From contig JAIXSO010000013.1 of the NCBI GenBank assembly GCA_027484685.1, positions 1-64,000 on the forward strand: a DNA stretch of 64,000 nucleotides, written 5' to 3'. The notes beneath the pieces were generated by a model, which was not told the DNA's origin, made no database searches, and saw nothing but the letters and a program-made list of their open reading frames with translations. The stretch comes from Bacteroidota bacterium (GTDB lineage: Bacteria; Bacteroidota; Bacteroidia; UKL13-3). Below, one piece after another: positions 1-8,516 of the stretch (position 1 is its first letter; each line of letters begins with the position of its first letter). Made by a program: the position numbers and the translations under genes.

Positions 1-1095
1 ATCAATTTGCCTTTGGCAATAAGCATTAACCCAAGCAACCAAACAGTTTGTTTAGGAAGTTCAGCAAGATTTGTAACTAGAGCAACTGGTTCAGGATTAA
101 CTTACCAATGGCGCAGAGGAAATGTAAATTTAGTGAATGGTTTAAATATATCAGGTGTAACAACCGATACCCTAAGATTTAACGCTACAACCATTTTAGA
201 TACTGCCACCAATTATAATGTAATCATATCGAGCGTTTGTTCTTTAAGAGATACTTCTATAAATGTTTCATTGAATATCATAACAGCTCCAATAATTACA
301 ACAGAACCAATTAATCAAATAGCATGTGCAGGAAGTTCTGTTAGTTTTGCAACTAGTATTATTGGTAACGGACTAAATTATCAATGGCGTAAAGATGGTG
401 TTGATTTAGTGAATGGTGCAAATATTTCTGGTGCTAATGCAAATATATTAACAATTAATCAGGTGGCTTTGTCAGATACTTCTTTAAATTATTATTTAGT
501 TGTAACCAATAGTTGTGGTGTAACTGATACTTCTGTAAGAGTTTCGTTAAAAGTAAATCCAATTCCTTTAGCAATTGCTAGCAGTAATTCGCCAATATGT
601 GAGGGTAAGCCAATCAATTTAGTGGCACAAACAGTAGCAGGTGGAACTTATGCTTGGAGCGGTCCTAATGGATTTACTTCTTCAGCACAAAATCCAAATA
701 TTACTAGTGCACTTTTAGCCGACTCAGGTAACTATACTTTGGTTGTAACTCAAAATGGTTGTAATTCTATTTTGGTTAATTTAAATGTAATTGTAAAAAC
801 TTGTGTAGATATTACATTATCAATACCTGAAGGCTTTTCACCAAATAGTGATGGAATCAATGATTTATTTGTAATCAAAGGAATTGAAAATTATCCAACA
901 CTTTCGGTAAATATTTATAACCGCTGGGGTAGCTTGGTATTTGAGGCAAGTCCATATTTAAACAATTGGAATGGCAAATCAAACTCAGGTGTAACTGTTG
1001 GTGGTGATGATTTACCGATTGGAACTTATTTCTACATCATTGATTTGGGTAATGGCTCGCCTATTTTAAAAGGAACCATCTATTTAAATAAATAA
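1..1095 (+). CDS. T9SS type B cargo / Ig-repeat surface protein, 3' part (5' end outside window)
   Basis: The reading frame is open from base 1, so this is the C-terminal part of a longer secreted protein; an internal TTG at 7 is not a convincing start. The visible 364 residues contain repeated immunoglobulin-like modules of about 90 residues, each with a 'tYQWRrgnvnLvnG' core (roughly residues 30-40 and 125-135), typical of large Bacteroidota adhesins. The last ~85 residues (SPNSDGINDLF, then YNRWGSLVFE and a final GTIYLNK) match the gliding-motility/CHU_C C-terminal sorting domain that sends type B cargo through the type IX secretion system. The next gene is a PorP/SprF homologue, the usual partner of such cargo. 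Substrate or adhesion target cannot be told from sequence. Confidence 0.85.
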   Translation: MNLPLAISINPSNQTVCLGSSARFVTRATGSGLTYQWRRGNVNLVNGLNISGVTTDTLRFNATTILDTATNYNVIISSVCSLRDTSINVSLNIITAPIITTEPINQIACAGSSVSFATSIIGNGLNYQWRKDGVDLVNGANISGANANILTINQVALSDTSLNYYLVVTNSCGVTDTSVRVSLKVNPIPLAIASSNSPICEGKPINLVAQTVAGGTYAWSGPNGFTSSAQNPNITSALLADSGNYTLVVTQNGCNSILVNLNVIVKTCVDITLSIPEGFSPNSDGINDLFVIKGIENYPTLSVNIYNRWGSLVFEASPYLNNWNGKSNSGVTVGGDDLPIGTYFYIIDLGNGSPILKGTIYLNK

Positions 1096-1128
1096 TCAAA
1101 TTCATTCATTTAATCAATTCATTACATT

Positions 1129-2064
1129 ATGAAAATTAGTAATAAAATAGCAGTTGTAATTGTTTTTACAATGGCAACATTGCACATAAAAGCACAACAA
1201 GCGCCTATGTACACGCATTATATGTACAATACCATGGTGGTTAATCCGGCTTATGCCGGTAGCCGCGATGCCTTAACAGTTTCTGCCTTGCATCGTTCCC
1301 AGTGGGTAGGTTTTGATGGAGCTCCATCAACTCAAACTTTAACTTTACATGCACCTTTAAGCAATGAGCATATAGGTTTAGGATTAGCAGTTATGAACGA
1401 CAAAATTGGTCCTGTTAACTTTTCATCTGTTACCGCTAATTTTGCTTATATCATGCGTGTTTCTCGCAATGCCAAGCTATCGTTAGGTTTAAGTGCTGGA
1501 GCCAATATGCTTCAAGCCAATTTAAATAAACTTACGTTAGATCAACAAAACGATCCTGCATTTGCCAATAATATCAATAATAAAGTATCTCCCGATTTTG
1601 GTTTTGGTGTGTATTATTCACGCGAACGTTTTTATGCAGGTGTATCTATTCCTAACTTAATGGAAACAAATTATTCCAATAATAACGATGGTGTAAAATT
1701 GGCAGGTAAAGACCAACGCCATTACTTTTTTATAGCTGGAACCATGCTTAAAATAAGCAATACTCTCTCGTTTAAACCTACTACTTTAATTAAAGTTACC
1801 GCAGGTGCACCTATTCAAGCTGATGTTACTGGTTCTTTTATCATTTTTGATAAATTATTATTAGGTGCCATGTACCGCACGGGCGATGCTGCTGGTGCAT
1901 TAATTGGATTTGATTTAACCAATCAATTACATATTGGCTATTCGTTCGACTGGTCAGTAGGAGTGAGCACTGCTAAATACAATCAAGGCAGCCATGAAAT
2001 ATTATTGAGGTATGACTTTATGCTGAAAAATAAAAAACAAATTCATACACCTAGGTATTTCTAA
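1129..2064 (+). CDS. PorP/SprF family type IX secretion membrane protein
   Basis: 311 residues with an N-terminal signal peptide ending at about AQQ (residues 1-24) and the family's opening motif 'YTHYMYNTMVVNPAYAGSRD', followed by the rest of a predicted outer-membrane beta-barrel. PorP/SprF proteins work with the T9SS; members encoded directly behind a CHU_C-type cargo gene are thought to anchor or help export that cargo. The gene lies 33 bases after the cargo gene and 36 bases before the OmpA-family gene, forming the common cargo-PorP-OmpA cassette. Assignment to the family is firm; which cargo it serves is inferred from neighbourhood. Confidence 0.9.
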   Translation: MKISNKIAVVIVFTMATLHIKAQQAPMYTHYMYNTMVVNPAYAGSRDALTVSALHRSQWVGFDGAPSTQTLTLHAPLSNEHIGLGLAVMNDKIGPVNFSSVTANFAYIMRVSRNAKLSLGLSAGANMLQANLNKLTLDQQNDPAFANNINNKVSPDFGFGVYYSRERFYAGVSIPNLMETNYSNNNDGVKLAGKDQRHYFFIAGTMLKISNTLSFKPTTLIKVTAGAPIQADVTGSFIIFDKLLLGAMYRTGDAAGALIGFDLTNQLHIGYSFDWSVGVSTAKYNQGSHEILLRYDFMLKNKKQIHTPRYF

Positions 2065-2100
2065 CATTTTTAAACCACAAAAAATTTAATTCCACATATC

Positions 2101-4020
2101 ATGAAAAATAAAATTATACCCATTATCTGTTTTCTTTTATTTAGTTTTCAATTATTGGCGCAGCAAAAGTCGAGCAAAGAAATACAAGGCGATAAATACT
2201 CTTTTAGCTATTCGTATTCCGATGCTATAATTGCTTACAGCAAAGCAGAAAATTTAACTTTAGATGGCAAACGTAAATTGGCAATGGCTTACCATAAAAT
2301 GGATAATAACCAAGCAGCCGATTCGGTTTATAGTACATATATTATCAATGGTTCAGGTTTAATTCCTGAAGATTATATCAACTATGCCATGACTTTAAAA
2401 ATGAATAATAAATATGCTGAAAACCTTTATTGGATGGATAAATTTGCGCAAGTAAAACCAACTGATTTAAGGGCAATTGATTATTTAGCTAATAAAAATG
2501 AATACAATAATTGGAGCCAAGATAGTAAGGTTTTTAAAATAGAAATGCTTAACCTGAATACCAATGAAGTAGATTTTGGTCCAACATATTATAAAGATAA
2601 AATTGTATTTACTTCAAGCAGAAATAAAAAAGTTTTTAGTAAAGAAGATAATTGGCACAATGAACCTTACTTGGATTTATACATGGCAGATATTGATAAA
2701 ACCCAATTAACCAATATTGTGAATTTTGATAAAAACATCAATGGTAAAATGCACGATGGTCCTGCTACTTTCTCCAAAACAGGAACTACCATGGCTTTTA
2801 CACGAAATAACTACCACGATAAAAGCAAGGATAGAATTGTAGAACTTCAAATATTTTTTAGCGATTATAGCGATGGTAAATGGTCAACACCAACACCTTT
2901 TGCATACAATAGCATTGGTTATTCAGTTGGACATCCTTGTTTTAATGCTGCTGCTAATACTATGTATTTTATCAGCGATATGCCTGGAGGTTTTGGTGGA
3001 TCGGATATTTATAAAACTACCAAAGATGGCAGTGGAGTATGGTCAAAGCCTGTTAACTTAGGCAATCAAATTAATACCGAAGGCGATGAATTATTTCCAT
3101 TTTACGAAGAAAATAGCATGATGTTATTTTTTACTTCTGATGGGCGTTATGGTTTAGGTGGGTTAGATATTTTTATTTGCGAAATACGCGATGATAAAAT
3201 TGGTAAAATTGTAAATGTAGGTGCTCCTTTAAACTCACGTTTTGATGATATTTCGGCCATTGCTAATGATAAAATGTCAACAGGTTATTTTTCATCAAAT
3301 AGACCAGGAGGCAAAGGAACTGACGATATGTATTCATTCAGTATTCAAAAAATAGACAAAAGAATACAGGGTATTGTATTACAAAAAAATGGTAATCCCA
3401 TTCCAAAATCGTTTGTTAAGTTGTATAATGATAAAGATCTAGTTATTGATTCTGTAATCACTAAAGAAGATGGAGCCTTTATATTCAAAGCTGCTAATAA
3501 TAGTAATTTTAAATTAGTAGCTGTAAAAGAAACTTTTGCTGATGGCAATGCCTTTGCTACCACTTTAGGAACTGAATTGATTGTAAAAGCGGATATTATT
3601 TTAACTAAAATACCAATAAAAGAGCAAATAAAACCCAAAGCTGACTTAGCTAAAATATTAGAGTTAAACGAAATATTTTTCGATTTAAATAAATCTACCA
3701 TAAGAGAAGATGCCAAAGTAGAGTTAGATAAAATTGTAGCCATTATGAACGAATATCCAAAAATGAGGGTAGAGTTAAGCAGTTTTACTGATTGTAGAGC
3801 AAGCGAAAAATACAATCAAATTCTATCAGATAGCAGAGCTAAAGCATCAGCTAAGTATATAAAAAGTAGAATTACCAAACCTTCGCGCATATTTGGAAAA
3901 GGCTATGGAGAAGTTAAAAACTCTTCTGATTGCCCATGCGAGAACAATGCCATAACAGAATGTACCGAAGCTCAATACCAAGAAGCTCGAAAAACAGTAT
4001 TTACCATTTTAAGGTATTAA
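2101..4020 (+). CDS. OmpA-family protein with TPR-like and PD40 repeats (PorE-type T9SS-associated)
   Basis: 639 residues. A signal peptide (1-20, ending LLAQQ) is followed by a helical TPR-like region (about 25-125), a beta-propeller-like region with repeated 'vFtSsR', 'mYFiSDmpGGfGGsDiY' and 'LfFtSDGrYGlGGlDiF' PD40 motifs (160-415), a carboxypeptidase-regulatory-like segment (420-500) and a C-terminal OmpA/MotB domain (515-639: 'eIFFDLNKSTIRedA', later 'SDSRAKASAKYI') that should bind peptidoglycan. This architecture is that of PorE-like proteins that tie the T9SS outer-membrane parts to the cell wall. It closes the cargo-PorP cassette and is followed by a strong terminator. Its role with this cargo is inferred. 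Confidence 0.85.
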   Translation: MKNKIIPIICFLLFSFQLLAQQKSSKEIQGDKYSFSYSYSDAIIAYSKAENLTLDGKRKLAMAYHKMDNNQAADSVYSTYIINGSGLIPEDYINYAMTLKMNNKYAENLYWMDKFAQVKPTDLRAIDYLANKNEYNNWSQDSKVFKIEMLNLNTNEVDFGPTYYKDKIVFTSSRNKKVFSKEDNWHNEPYLDLYMADIDKTQLTNIVNFDKNINGKMHDGPATFSKTGTTMAFTRNNYHDKSKDRIVELQIFFSDYSDGKWSTPTPFAYNSIGYSVGHPCFNAAANTMYFISDMPGGFGGSDIYKTTKDGSGVWSKPVNLGNQINTEGDELFPFYEENSMMLFFTSDGRYGLGGLDIFICEIRDDKIGKIVNVGAPLNSRFDDISAIANDKMSTGYFSSNRPGGKGTDDMYSFSIQKIDKRIQGIVLQKNGNPIPKSFVKLYNDKDLVIDSVITKEDGAFIFKAANNSNFKLVAVKETFADGNAFATTLGTELIVKADIILTKIPIKEQIKPKADLAKILELNEIFFDLNKSTIREDAKVELDKIVAIMNEYPKMRVELSSFTDCRASEKYNQILSDSRAKASAKYIKSRITKPSRIFGKGYGEVKNSSDCPCENNAITECTEAQYQEARKTVFTILRY

Positions 4021-4030
4021 TAACATCCAA

Positions 4031-4068
4031 AACTTTGTCAGAGTAATCTACTTTGGCAAAGTTTTTTT
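4031..4068 (+). terminator. Rho-independent terminator after the OmpA-family gene
   Basis: AACTTTG pairs with CAAAGTT, continued inward through wobble pairs to AGTA/TACT around a 3-base loop, and is followed by seven T. It begins 10 bases after the stop codon and ends the T9SS cassette. Confidence 0.85.
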
Positions 4069-4072
4069 AATT

Positions 4073-4400
4073 ATTGTCTGAACACGATCTATTTGTAATG
4101 CCCTGCATGATTGGTTGATATGAAATCAACTTCAACTTGCGGGAAAGTCATTGCGATCATAGAAAAGCAATCTCAAGCTAATGTTTCCCGCAGATAGCAC
4201 AGATTACGCAGAGTTTCCCGCACATTTTCCGAACTGTGATTTTTTTGATTTTGATGATTAACTAAATTACAAAAACTAAGTACTAAAATACAAAGGGTGA
4301 AAATACCAAAAGCTCCATAGGAGCGAAACTATTATAACAAAACAAGCACCCCATCAATCTAAAGCCCCATAGGGGCGATACTTATTGTTTGTTGGTGCCG
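4073..4400. repeat. Composite intergenic repeat, left copy
   Basis: Non-coding stretch built of modules that recur in the same orientation at 7728-8470: a 'tgtctgaa...gattgatatgat' block, a 'tcattgcga...aagcaatctcaagc' block (4151-4180), two 'tttcccgcagat/tttcccgcac' blocks (4182-4227), then 'aaagctccataggagcgaaactat' and 'aaagccccataggggcgata' (4308-4382), the last two each a small hairpin (CTCCATAGGAG, CCCCATAGGGG). No open frame. These look like Bacteroidota interspersed palindromic elements. Confidence 0.8.
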
Positions 4401-4459
4401 CTTCGCTAAAACACCAACAAGAGCGAAAACAACTAAATTCTAATTTGAAATTGACAACT

Positions 4460-4571
4460 AAGTACTACGGACTAAGTACTATGAACCAAGTACTACGAAC
4501 CAAGTACTACGAATTAAGTACTACAAACTAAGTACTACAAACTAAGTACTACAAACTAAGTACTACAAACT
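4460..4571. repeat. Tandem repeat, eight 14-bp units
   Basis: Eight consecutive units of AAGTACTACRAACT. The last four (4516-4571) are identical and the first four differ by one to three bases, as expected if the array grew recently at its right end. Every unit carries the palindrome AGTACT. The array ends 8 bases before the 3' end of the minus-strand lycopene cyclase/dioxygenase gene; a lone similar unit sits near 4276. Confidence 0.95.
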
Positions 4572-4578
4572 AAAACTA

Positions 4579-6597
4579 CTACAAATATTTTTTATAAAAA
4601 TGATTCATTGCAATTACATGTGGAAAGCTGATACATGAAATAAAAATAAAAAAAGTAGGTATAAAACTTTTATCAAATTGCTGGTTTAAACTCGTATTTC
4701 TTAGTAGTAGCAAAATACCAAATAATAAAAATGCACCTAATGTAAATGGCAATGCTTTCATAAATAAAGTTTTATTATTTGTATTCAATCCTTGTTTTAA
4801 ATGAATCCAACCATTTAAACTATGCTGGCCAATAAAATACAAACCAAATGAGGTAATTAATGGAAGTTGTATACAAATGGAAATAGTAATAATACTGATT
4901 AATATGGCTAAATTTTTCTCCAATATTGCCCACGTAAGTGCAATTGATATTAATAAATAACAAATGTATTTACCTTGTAAATTACTTATTTTAAAAACAT
5001 ATACATTTAAATTGCTTAGGATTTGATTGGTTTCACTAACATGACCCAATAAAAGAATAACTAAAAGAGTAATACCCCAAATAATATTTTTATAAGTGCT
5101 ATTACTTTTTGATTGCCATTGTTGCATATCTGCTTGACCAAAATGCCATGCTGAAAAGAGTAAAAAAATAAATAAAGCTAAATTGGGAAAAAACAGCCAA
5201 ACTAGTAAATAGATAAAAGCAAATCCTAGGTATTTAACAATAAAAGCAATACTTACCTTACTTTTAATATTCCCACTTTCAAGCACATAATCTAATGCAC
5301 CATGAGGTATGCCTATAAAAAACAATCCAATCAATAGTAAAAATGGTTCAACTAAAGTTAATAAATGAGCATTGTTGTTATTTACAAATAGTAATAGAAT
5401 TGAAAAAAATAAAACCAATAAAGGAAGTACCAATTGTGTTAACTTAAATGAAATATGCCAACCTAATGATTTTAAAAATGGAGCAAACTGTAAGGTAGAA
5501 AGTATTTTTATATCTTGCCAAAGCGTTGTTTTTTCGTCCAGAAATTTCATCACTTCAAGCGCTTTATTTTTTTCAAATAATGCCATAAAAATTGGCTTTC
5601 CTTTTACAGGTTGTTTACTTAAAATGAGTAAAAGTAATCTATCGTAAAATTTATACTTTAAGTTAATGGGTAATGCCTTTGGGTGCTTACCATTTTTTAA
5701 ACACATACATATTTGCGAAGCATGCTTAAACATGTTTTTAAATGCATAACCTGTACTTGGTTTAATGGCACCTGTTTTTGCTCCAATGGGAATAACTTTT
5801 TTTAAAAGAGTAGGTTCTATTTTTGCTGTACTCATTGGAATACAGCCTTTTTCTGTTTCTATAATGGTAAAAGTTCCAAATCTTTTAGTAATATACTGTT
5901 GTAAAATTATTTGTGCTTCTTTTGGGTCAATCACCTTTTCGCCAAAACGAGTAAGTTCAACTAATATTTTGTTATCACTAAATGGAAGCACATACATAAA
6001 TTGAGTGAATCCAAGTTGTTCTACTTCAAAATCCATCAAATCTACACAGCTGTAGTCTGCTATTGGTGTATCTAATTCAATTAAGTATCCTAAAAATGAT
6101 TGAAATAAATGTGCTTCATTTTTTTTAGGTAAACTAAACTGTGGAGGCCGGCTATCAAAAACCATTTTCGCGGTAAATGTTTCCTCGTTGGTAATTACCT
6201 CTATATTATCTTCAATGGGTAGTAATTTTTTTACATAAGAACTTATTTTATTGATGTTGTTTCGGACAATTATTTTTTGTAATTCGTTGTATAAATCAAC
6301 ACTCGAAATATGGAAATATTCCATTGGTAATAAGGCTTCTGGTGTATTTTGGTTTACGCTTACTTTTTGCCATTGTTTGCTAATTAAATGCTTACAAGTT
6401 TTAACAAGGGTGTCGTTGGCATTTTCCCAAAAGCAATAAGTTTTATCGTTAAGGGTTTTTGCATCTGGTTCAATAATAACAATACTTTTACCAGTTAGCA
6501 GATTTTGTTTTTCCATTTGCATGAGTAATAGCGTAGCTGAAGCACCGCCACCAGCAAACAGATAATCAATAACAGGTAATTTTGATTTTGTTAACAC
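4579..6597 (-). CDS. Fused lycopene beta-cyclase / Brp-Blh beta-carotene 15,15'-dioxygenase
   Basis: One uninterrupted 672-residue frame carries two enzymes. Residues 1-375 are a CrtY-type lycopene cyclase: nucleotide-binding GGGAS (16-20), CFWE (55-58), 'YVLPFSDNKILVELTRFGE' (202-220), 'GAKTGAIKPSTGYAF' (272-286) and the family's C-terminal 'FMALFEKNKA...FLDEKTT' (337-358). Residues about 380-672 are a multi-pass Brp/Blh dioxygenase with its conserved histidines: GIPHGALD (H432), AWHFGQAD (H485), GQHSLNGWIH (H592, H599) and FPHVIAMNH (H660, H666). It should cyclise lycopene to beta-carotene and cleave this to two retinals at the membrane. Blh and CrtY are normally separate proteins of about 300 and 385 residues. 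Translation starts at a GTG; the next in-frame Met (26) lies beyond the Rossmann motif. It lies directly downstream of the rhodopsin gene, after a terminator hairpin. Confidence 0.92.
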   Translation of the reverse strand: MLTKSKLPVIDYLFAGGGASATLLLMQMEKQNLLTGKSIVIIEPDAKTLNDKTYCFWENANDTLVKTCKHLISKQWQKVSVNQNTPEALLPMEYFHISSVDLYNELQKIIVRNNINKISSYVKKLLPIEDNIEVITNEETFTAKMVFDSRPPQFSLPKKNEAHLFQSFLGYLIELDTPIADYSCVDLMDFEVEQLGFTQFMYVLPFSDNKILVELTRFGEKVIDPKEAQIILQQYITKRFGTFTIIETEKGCIPMSTAKIEPTLLKKVIPIGAKTGAIKPSTGYAFKNMFKHASQICMCLKNGKHPKALPINLKYKFYDRLLLLILSKQPVKGKPIFMALFEKNKALEVMKFLDEKTTLWQDIKILSTLQFAPFLKSLGWHISFKLTQLVLPLLVLFFSILLLFVNNNNAHLLTLVEPFLLLIGLFFIGIPHGALDYVLESGNIKSKVSIAFIVKYLGFAFIYLLVWLFFPNLALFIFLLFSAWHFGQADMQQWQSKSNSTYKNIIWGITLLVILLLGHVSETNQILSNLNVYVFKISNLQGKYICYLLISIALTWAILEKNLAILISIITISICIQLPLITSFGLYFIGQHSLNGWIHLKQGLNTNNKTLFMKALPFTLGAFLLFGILLLLRNTSLNQQFDKSFIPTFFIFISCISFPHVIAMNHFYKKYL

Positions 6598-6612
6598 GAT
6601 GCATTTTTTTAT

Positions 6613-6653
6613 AAAAAAAGGGAATCTATAAAAATCATAGAATCCCTTTTTTT
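6613..6653 (-). terminator. Terminator/attenuator hairpin between rhodopsin and cyclase-dioxygenase genes
   Basis: Read on the minus strand, a GGGA-TCTAT stem with one T-T mismatch closes on ATAGA-TCCC around a 7-base loop, flanked by seven A and seven T. It lies 16 bases after the rhodopsin stop codon and its T-run ends about 15 bases before the GTG start of the downstream gene. It can end rhodopsin transcripts and let a fraction read through. Confidence 0.85.
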
Positions 6654-6669
6654 GATTGATAGTAAAAAT

Positions 6670-7386
6670 TTAGTCTTCGTTTCTACTTAAAGAGTAAATA
6701 ACTAAACCAAATCCAATTTTATTGATGGCATCTGCAATATTGTAAACAATATCCATTGCATGCGAAGCTGCAGCAGGATCTGAAACTAATTGAATTCCGA
6801 ATAATCCACCTGGAGTTCCTAAAATGTAACCCAAAGGATAAATTGCCCATCCAACTAATACAAACCAAGCCAAAACTCTTGTTGCTTTTGCCACTTGTGG
6901 TCCTGCAGATTGTGCTAAGTTAGCTACTTCGCCAAACCAAATTAGGTAAGCAATGTAAAAATAAGCTGCTCCTGAAATAACACCCCATAATACACTGTTT
7001 CCTCTGTCAATTGTTTCACCAAAATAGCCTGTAACTAACATTACTAGTGAGGCTGCAATTAGTTTCCATAATAATGAAACTTTAGCACCTGCTTTTTTGG
7101 TAATTAAGTAGAACTCAACACACATCAAAGGCACTGTTAAAATCCAATCAACATACCTAAAAAATGTTGGTGAATCTCCTGTGGCTAAATTGTAACCTCT
7201 CATGTAGTAGTAGTGTACTGCTGCAATAAAGGTAATTAGCCCTGAAACTAAAACTGATGTTCTCCATTTTTGAGAAGTATTACCTAACTCAAAAAAGAAA
7301 AAAACTGATGCGGCCATCATGGCCATTGTTCCGATAAAAAACGTGAATGCCACGTAATTATCGCTCGCAATTTTTAAATGCTCCAT
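6670..7386 (-). CDS. Proteorhodopsin-type light-driven proton pump
   Basis: 238 residues, seven hydrophobic segments. Helix B has the conserved histidine (AVHYYYMRGY, H58); helix C reads RYVDWILTVPLMCVEFY, giving proton acceptor D80, T84 and donor E91 (the DTE pattern of outward proton pumps); helix G has the retinal Schiff-base lysine K223 in ADAINKIGFG. Position M88 corresponds to residue 105 of the marine green proteorhodopsin, where L or M means green and Q blue absorption. G135 falls 44 residues after E91, exactly where that protein has F152; a glycine there is the mark of rhodopsins with an opening for a carotenoid antenna (from memory). The gene is followed by a hairpin and the retinal-forming fusion enzyme. 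Function as proton pump is well supported; antenna binding is inference. Confidence 0.95.
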   Translation of the reverse strand: MEHLKIASDNYVAFTFFIGTMAMMAASVFFFFELGNTSQKWRTSVLVSGLITFIAAVHYYYMRGYNLATGDSPTFFRYVDWILTVPLMCVEFYLITKKAGAKVSLLWKLIAASLVMLVTGYFGETIDRGNSVLWGVISGAAYFYIAYLIWFGEVANLAQSAGPQVAKATRVLAWFVLVGWAIYPLGYILGTPGGLFGIQLVSDPAAASHAMDIVYNIADAINKIGFGLVIYSLSRNED

Positions 7387-7727
7387 GTAATAAATTAAAG
7401 ATTTTAAGTTTGTCCTACTCTTATGGATTTTCAGATTCTCCCCGTTTTTAAATTTGGTTTCTGGACTCCAATGAAAAAGACAACTTGCTTTTTTTTAAAT
7501 AGTTTTATGAGTGGTATTGAAATATTTAAAATTTATTTTTATATTATGCTCCTTATTTTACAAAATACTGATTATCATTAAATTGTGTTGGTTTTACAAT
7601 TTTTTAGTTTTTTAGTTTTGTAAGTTTTATCATATAATTTTACTTGGAAATTACATTAACGTAATTTTTATGTTACAAATAATGTGGTTAACCTTAAAAA
7701 ATTTATTGTTCATTTTTCCTTATTTTT
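7387..7727. other. A+T-rich upstream region of the rhodopsin gene
   Basis: About 340 bases without an open frame, rich in T-runs on the plus strand. It must hold the rhodopsin promoter on the minus strand, but I find no convincing match to the Bacteroidota TTTG / TAnnTTTG consensus and place no site. Confidence 0.5.
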
Positions 7728-8470
7728 ATTGTCTGAAATGTGTCACGCATTGCGTGATTGATTAAGATGATTGACATGATATTGACTTAAACGTGCGGGA
7801 ACTAGTGTCATTGCAATTCCGATTGCTATCGGAAACCAAGCAATCTCAAGCGAACAAAAGTTTCGCGCAGATTACACAGATTTCGCAGAGTTTCCCGAAC
7901 CTTATTCGTCATTGCGATTCCGATTGCTATCGGAAACGAAGCAATCTCAAGCGAACAAAAGTTTCCCGCAGATTTAGCAGATTCCGCAGAGTTTCCCGCA
8001 CACTGTTTTGTTTTTCATAGGGCTAACACCCTATGTTGTTTTATAACGCCCTTTCAGGGCTTACTTTTACTTATCCAATAAACCTTATCCGTAAATGTCT
8101 GAACTATGTCACGCATTACGTGATTGATTAAGATGATTGATATGATTAACCTTAAGCTCGGAAACCAGCGTTATTGCGAGGAACAGCCTGTCCCGCTGAA
8201 GCGGGAAAGCAATCTCAAGCTAACAAAAGCTTCCCGAACATTGTCTGAACTATGTCACGCATTGCGTGATTGATTAATATGATTTATTAACCAAAATGCG
8301 CGGACAAAACTAAAAACTGAATCACGCATGGCGTGAAAGTAATATGAACAGAATCACTTAAGGCGTGAGAAAAAACTAAAAAGCTCCATAGGAGCGAAAC
8401 TATGGTAACAAAACAAATAAACCCTACCAACTTAAAGCCCCATAGGGGCGATACTTATTTTTGGTAGGTT
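7728..8470. repeat. Composite intergenic repeat, right array
   Basis: Several copies of the modules seen at 4073-4400, same orientation. Palindromes of the TCACGC-att-GCGTGA type lie at 7743-7757, 8109-8123, 8255-8269 and 8322-8336, with a degenerate one at 8354-8368. The 'tcattgcg...aagcaatctcaagc' module occurs near 7808, 7910 and 8170, each time with a hairpin in its middle (TTCCGAT-tgct-ATCGGAA twice, CCCGC-tgaa-GCGGG once). 'tttcccgcagat...gcagagtttcccg' occurs twice, and the 'ctccataggag / ccccataggggc' pair at 8380-8460. An apparent short frame across 7793-8020 is only translated repeat. Confidence 0.85.
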
Positions 8471-8516
8471 CTCTGCTAAATACAAAGCCAAAAATTAAAT
8501 TATATCCTTATGGTTT

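Noticed and set aside
3345-3815. 156-codon frame on the minus strand
   Set aside because: Shadow of the OmpA-family gene; crosses well-conserved PD40 and OmpA coding sequence.
6602-6604. ATG just upstream of the cyclase-dioxygenase gene as start
   Set aside because: It is in another frame than the conserved protein; the in-frame start is the GTG at 6597.
7793-8020. 75-codon open frame on the plus strand
   Set aside because: It consists only of translated intergenic repeat modules, with no start context and no resemblance to a protein.
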